Part shown: positions 59,801-64,000 of the stretch, piece after piece
Position numbering within the stretch: the stretch's first letter is position 1
Layout of the letters: each line of letters starts with the position of its first letter
NCBI GenBank assembly: GCA_007449985.2
Contig: VIIQ02000079.1
Coordinates: 186,001 to 250,000 of the forward strand
Source of the DNA: Desmodesmus armatus
Taxonomy: Eukaryota; Chlorophyta; Chlorophyceae; Sphaeropleales; Scenedesmaceae
Length of the DNA stretch: 64,000 bases
Reading direction: 5' to 3'
Program-made: the position numbers and the translations under genes
The notes under the pieces: generated by a model
Seen by the model: the letters and a program-made list of their open reading frames with translations, nothing else
Databases searched by the model: none
Told to the model about the DNA's origin: nothing

Positions 59801-61779
59801 ATTGACGACCTGGTCAAGGCCTTCGCTACTGCTGAGGTGCGCAGCAATAGATGGAGCCTCTTGACACCAGCAGCCTGCTTTTTGTGTTACTTGACTGATG
59901 GCACGTGTTGGCATGCACAAAGACGCTGTGTGGGCTATAATCCATGGCTCCTGCATGTCAGCATCCCTGCACGTTGCGAGTGCATGCGGGGTCGCATGCC
60001 ATGGTCACCTTACGGTACACAGCTGTGGTTTGCTGACGCATGCTGTGCTGCACTGCTTGCACTGCGCCATGCTGCACCAGAGCGCATCTTACAACCTGTT
60101 CAACTATGTGAACGAGGTCAATGCTGAGGTGGAGGCATTGGAGGACAGCATTGACAAGGTCCGGTCAGAGATTGAGGCGCACCAGGAGCAGGCGAGTAAC
60201 CACGTTACATATCCGGCCCCTGCTGTGCCTTCCCTTGCCGGTGTAGTCTCTGATGCACACCATTGCAATGACACCAATGCAAAGAAGTTGCCAAACAATG
60301 CACACAGGTTCTTGCAAGCACCTGCACGACAATCACAAACAGCCACAGCTCAACAAGTGGTGTATGCCGGTGATGCAGTCTTGGAAAGTCTTGGCATTCG
60401 TTGTATGTAGACGGTGTGGCTCCAACCAACCCTTCAGCCTGCTGTGGTGCCTGCAGGCCAGCGCCAGTGAGGCGTCAGCAGGCGCCGTGGTCAGCCGCAC
60501 AGCTGCCAGCAGGCAAGCAGCAGAGGCCAAGGCTGATGCCTATGACCGTCGGCTGACGTCAGCACAGAAGGTCCTGCAGCAGCTCAAGGCAGGCATATCC
60601 AGCCTGTTCCAGACCGCGGTAAGGTCGCACTCGTCTGCCTCTTGACAGGGCAGGGGCGATCCACAGTGTATGCACGTGTACAGCGCAGTGCAGTCTGCTG
60701 GAAGTCCAGTCGCAGCATACAGTATGACTCAGACGAACAGCCATGAGGTTCCGCACTTGGATGAGAGCAAGTGCTGTTGTTGTGCTGCTGGGATGTGCAG
60801 GGCTGTGACACGGAAGCTGTGCGCATGCTGCTGGGCGGTGAGGAGCTGAGTGATGTCAACATGCTGGCACACTTGGGCGTCATTGAGCAGCGCAGCAATG
60901 AGTTGCTGCAGGTGGGCACGAGTGGGCACGTATGGATGAGCTAGCGCTGCTTGGATGGCACCAAGTCTGCACCATCATAATATGCCATAGATGAGCGGCA
61001 CTGTTCGGACAGTAACCACTCCAGGATCTGAGAATGTCTACAAACAGACTACAACAGGGACACTCTGTAGAGACTTTGCAGTGATTCTGCAGTAACAGAG
61101 TGTGTTGCCTATGGCTGTCTAGGGGCATGATCATTGTTGCCGAGAAGGCGGCAACGGAGTTGAGGGGCTGTGCTTCTGGATGCTTTTACATTTCCCATGC
61201 AGGCATTTGCGCTCAGCAAACCTGACCGTCCAGAGCTCGTGGAGCTGCTACGTGCCCAGCCCGTGCTGCCAACACCTGGGCACAGGCTTGTGGTGGAGCC
61301 CCCCTCAACCCTGGAGCCCCTGCCGCTGCCCCCTGGCAGCAACCTGTCAGGAGCGGGCACCGTGGCTGCCGATGGGCAGGCAGGGGCGTTGGGTCTGGGT
61401 ATGGGGTATGGTACAGCGGGGGATGACTCATCGGCAGCTGCTGAGGAGGCACTGCCGGATGATGTCCCACTCACACGCACACAATTGCAGGCCAAGGTGG
61501 GTGGACCGATGAGCCTGGCGGGGGGCACCCGTACATGCGTTATTGTATGTGAACGCACCAACGTCCAATCGAACACGTTTCCGTAGCCCAGGCAGCATCC
61601 CTGTTAACACGATACTTGATGCTCACCCCCCTGTGCAACTGGCTTGGCTAGCACCCTGAGCACGTTTAAAGACCATATCTTTGGTGCTTCAGGTGGTGAA
61701 GAACCTTGACAGCATGTTGGAGCGCAGCCTGAAGGTCAAACCAATTGGAGCTGGCTCTGCAGCTGCAAGGCGTCGGTAG
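56880..61779 (+). CDS. ODA1: Outer dynein arm docking complex subunit 2 (ODA1/DCC2; CCDC114/CCDC63 family)
   Basis: Exons: 56880-56950, 57139-57286, 57593-57778, 58207-58330, 58650-58794, 58999-59077, 59353-59424, 59726-59836, 60081-60191, 60457-60618, 60801-60911, 61203-61496, 61693-61779; 566 residues, all phases consistent, close to the algal ODA1 length as I recall it. Almost the whole protein is coiled coil. The family hallmark is FGEAFAKIQEATGISDIDDLVKAF followed by YNLFNYVNEVNAEVEAL, split by an intron. The N-terminal QLERRKVLMLQQQLEQL and YNKQLREQIDNLRRERL segments also fit. The product docks outer dynein arms to ciliary doublet microtubules. The intron after 60191 uses a GC donor (CAG|gcgagt). 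A TGTAA lies 73 nt after the stop. Its presence predicts motile cilia. Confidence 0.9.
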
Positions 61780-61851
61780 CACGGCGCCACGAGAGGGGTG
61801 GGACCTCTGGTGACTCCATGATTCTTTTGGTCGGACAGTCAAGACAAATGT

Positions 61852-61856
61852 TGTAA
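61852..61856 (+). terminator. TGTAA polyadenylation signal of ODA1
   Basis: Lies 73 nt after the ODA1 stop codon and before the next plus-strand gene, a typical chlorophyte arrangement. Confidence 0.6.
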
Positions 61857-62113
61857 CCTTAATGGTACATAATGGGGGCCATTGGGGGCACCAGCGCAAT
61901 ACCCTTTCGTGACTATACCAGATCGGATTCTGACCGGTTGTCGTCGTCCGTCGAGGGCTGTTGTTTCTCAGTACTGACTGGGGTTGATGTCCGCATTGCT
62001 GACCTCGAACACTCATTGTTCTCGCCCGTTGCTTCAAGTCCATCCGAATCCATTCATCGCATCAGGCCAACCAAACTCTCTCTCTCCAGCCGTGCCGCAC
62101 CCCGCGCTTCACA

Positions 62114-63465
62114 ATGGTTTACTGTGGATGCAAGACGTGCTGTGGCAAGATGACATGGTGCACGAGCATTCTGCTCCTGCTTGCAGCAGCAGCGGCCCTG
62201 GCAGCTGGTGAGTGACGTACCCAGGGCAGGGCCACATGGACCACCCCTTTTGGCGTGTAGTTGATGATATGTTGCATCTGATCGGGCTGCCACATGCGTG
62301 CTGCAGGCCTGTATGTTTCCGTGCCATGCATCGGCAGGTTGACCACCTGCATCAGAAGCCCAGAGGCAAACACTAGCACTCAACAATGCTGGAACAGCTT
62401 CTGGCAGTGCACAGCTGCGGGCAAGGCAGGTGAGTTCATCAAGTGGTGTCAGGTTGGCGTGTCAGCAGGGTACTTGCCGTGCACCCAACCCAGAACATAT
62501 CAAGCACTTTTGCATTCCTCCCCGCCCCGCCCCCTTGCTTGCCAAGTTCTAGGGTGGGGGAGCATGGGTGAGCACCACCCGCAAAGGTCACTCTGGATGT
62601 ACCTGAGTCACATCCCGGCACAATGGATGCATCACAACCTTGCATGCGACAGCATGGCAACTGTACATCTGGGCACATGTCCACAGCAGGGAACAAGCGC
62701 CAAGCTGCTGCTTTGTCCGCTGCTGCTGCTGTGCAGGTGGACTGTACTTCTTCTTGGCCATTGCTGGAGGAGCCTGCCTCCTCCTCAGCCTGCTGACCTG
62801 CTGCTGCTTCTGCTGCCAGCGCCGCCCTGGATCAGCACCCAAGCCCTCCAGGAAGGACAGGAAGCAGGTAATGACAGCTGGTGGTGTCGCCGCCCCCCCC
62901 CCCCATTCTCAGGGTGAAATGGGCTGCCAGCCTGGCTGGCTACCAGCCTGGCTACCCTCTGCAGAATCCTTGCCTGCCTGCCTGCACAGCTCAGCTCAGC
63001 TCAGCTCAGCTCAGCTCGACCACGCAGCACCACCAGTCTGAGTCCCAAGCTCTACCTGGTGCTCAACTGCCACACATCAGCTGTGTGGGAGGACGGGGTG
63101 CCACAGAGACTGCCTTTTTCTCTGCCCTGATTTGCCCTGACAGGCATATCACGGCAGGGTTGCTCTCACGCAGTGCTATGTGTACTTGTGTACGCGCATA
63201 CATGTTACACTTGTAGCTGTGAAAAGCCCCTGTCAGCCTGCGACTGATATGGATGGCACCGTACCTGTGACATATCTCACGCTCATGCCGATGATGGTAT
63301 GCTGTCTCGCAGGATCAGTTCATGTCATCTTCCGCAAGCGCCACCACCGCTCCTACCCAGGCCTCAGCGCCACAGGCCAGCGACGCAGCAGCCTACTCTG
63401 ACCAGTTTTCCGCATACAGCGGGTACCCAGCGCCAGGAACCAAGCCCAGTGTGGCCCATGTGTGA
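62114..63465 (+). CDS. Cysteine-rich two-pass membrane protein, 166 aa
   Basis: Exons: 62114-62207, 62307-62429, 62737-62867, 63313-63465; all phases consistent. The N-terminus (MVYCGCKTCCGKMTWC) is unusually Cys-rich and precedes a hydrophobic segment at 16-32, which may be a signal anchor. A loop with six further Cys and an NTS sequon (52-54) follows, then a second membrane segment at about 74-96 ending in CCCFCCQRR, a likely palmitoylation or metal-binding cluster. The cytosolic tail is basic, then Ser/Ala/Pro/Tyr-rich. The layout resembles small Cys-rich adaptor or shisa-like membrane proteins, but I recognise no family. It starts 334 bp after ODA1. Confidence 0.65.
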
Positions 63466-64000
63466 GCAGCACAAGCCTGAGGGCTGACCCTTTGTGTTGA
63501 GGAGCTCGCAATGTTTACATGCGGGCACGGGGGATATGGCTGCTGCCTTGATCTTGACAGTTACATGTGGCGGTAACCAAGAGCAGCTGATGGTGGCGGT
63601 GGATGGTGAACGCATGACGAGTGCTTGGGGCCGCTTGGACTGATATGTGGTGGTTAGCCCCCGACTGGATTGACGTCATGTGCAGTTTGTACAGTGTGCT
63701 GTGCTGTTACAGTACAGTACTGCAGGGCATAAGTGGGCCTGGGTAGTATGGACTAGACAACATGTGATGCATAGTTGTGCCTGCTGTGAACAGGGTTAGG
63801 TCGATCGCCTGGGTGCTGTGATATGCGGTGGTCCACATTTCAACCCACTGTTGCGCGGCAACCATAATAGTTGCCAGACAGTCAACACAACATTCTAATG
63901 CGGCTGGTGTTGTTGGCTGTGGTTATCATCGGTCTTGTCGACTTGGGGTGTTGGACACAATCGAAATGCTGCCACCTGCGCGCAGTTACCCAGGCGAGCT
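63466..64000. other. Right-edge region without a supported gene
   Basis: 3' flank of the Cys-rich membrane-protein gene. No further exon with matching splice sites can be assigned before the window ends. Confidence 0.4.

Overview
The window is nuclear DNA from a green alga, most likely a motile chlorophyte of the Chlamydomonadales type. The evidence is: plastid and mitochondrial proteins with targeting leaders; genes cut into 4-17 small exons with GT-AG (rarely GC-AG) introns; TGTAA motifs downstream of several stop codons; internal TTTAGGG telomere-type repeats; many CAG/CTG-type and homopolymer G/C tracts; and an outer-dynein-arm docking-complex gene, which implies motile cilia. Haematococcus-like or Dunaliella-like relatives would fit, but the species cannot be fixed from the sequence. 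I built gene models by joining exons whose splice sites and reading phases agree.

Layout. 1-2708 (+): 3' part of an unrecognised gene with a hAT-like MITE in its last intron. 5058-6590 (-): unknown two-exon gene. 7249-15424 (-): 17-exon secreted GH38-like/DUF5054 protein with one 1-nt frame break. 15425-21324: gene-poor, holding a diverged ~2 kb tandem duplication. 21325-24532 (-): RRM RNA-binding protein. 25070-27451 (-): SGPP-type HAD sugar phosphatase. 28062-38429 (-): plastid chaperonin CPN60 alpha, 12 exons in 10.4 kb. 38807-50309 (+): mitochondrial AFG1-type AAA ATPase, divergent from CPN60A. Its 6 kb fourth intron contains three further genes: a maltose O-acetyltransferase-like gene (-) and two small membrane-protein genes (+). 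51180-53001 (+): GORAB-like coiled-coil protein. 54408-56364 (-): plastid rhodanese-like protein. 56880-61779 (+): ODA1/DCC2 docking-complex subunit. 62114-63465 (+): cysteine-rich membrane protein.

The genes are mostly unrelated housekeeping and organelle functions, not an operon or pathway. The most striking structure is in CPN60A. Its introns contain arrays of duplicated exon-intron junctions. Each unit carries the edge of a real exon, its splice site and a homopolymer tract. Duplicated 5' splice sites are followed on the sense strand by G tracts; duplicated 3' splice sites are preceded by C tracts. AFG1 shows a related phenomenon, a 48-nt phase-symmetric exon present three times. I regard this splice-junction cassette amplification as the most interesting candidate for something undescribed.
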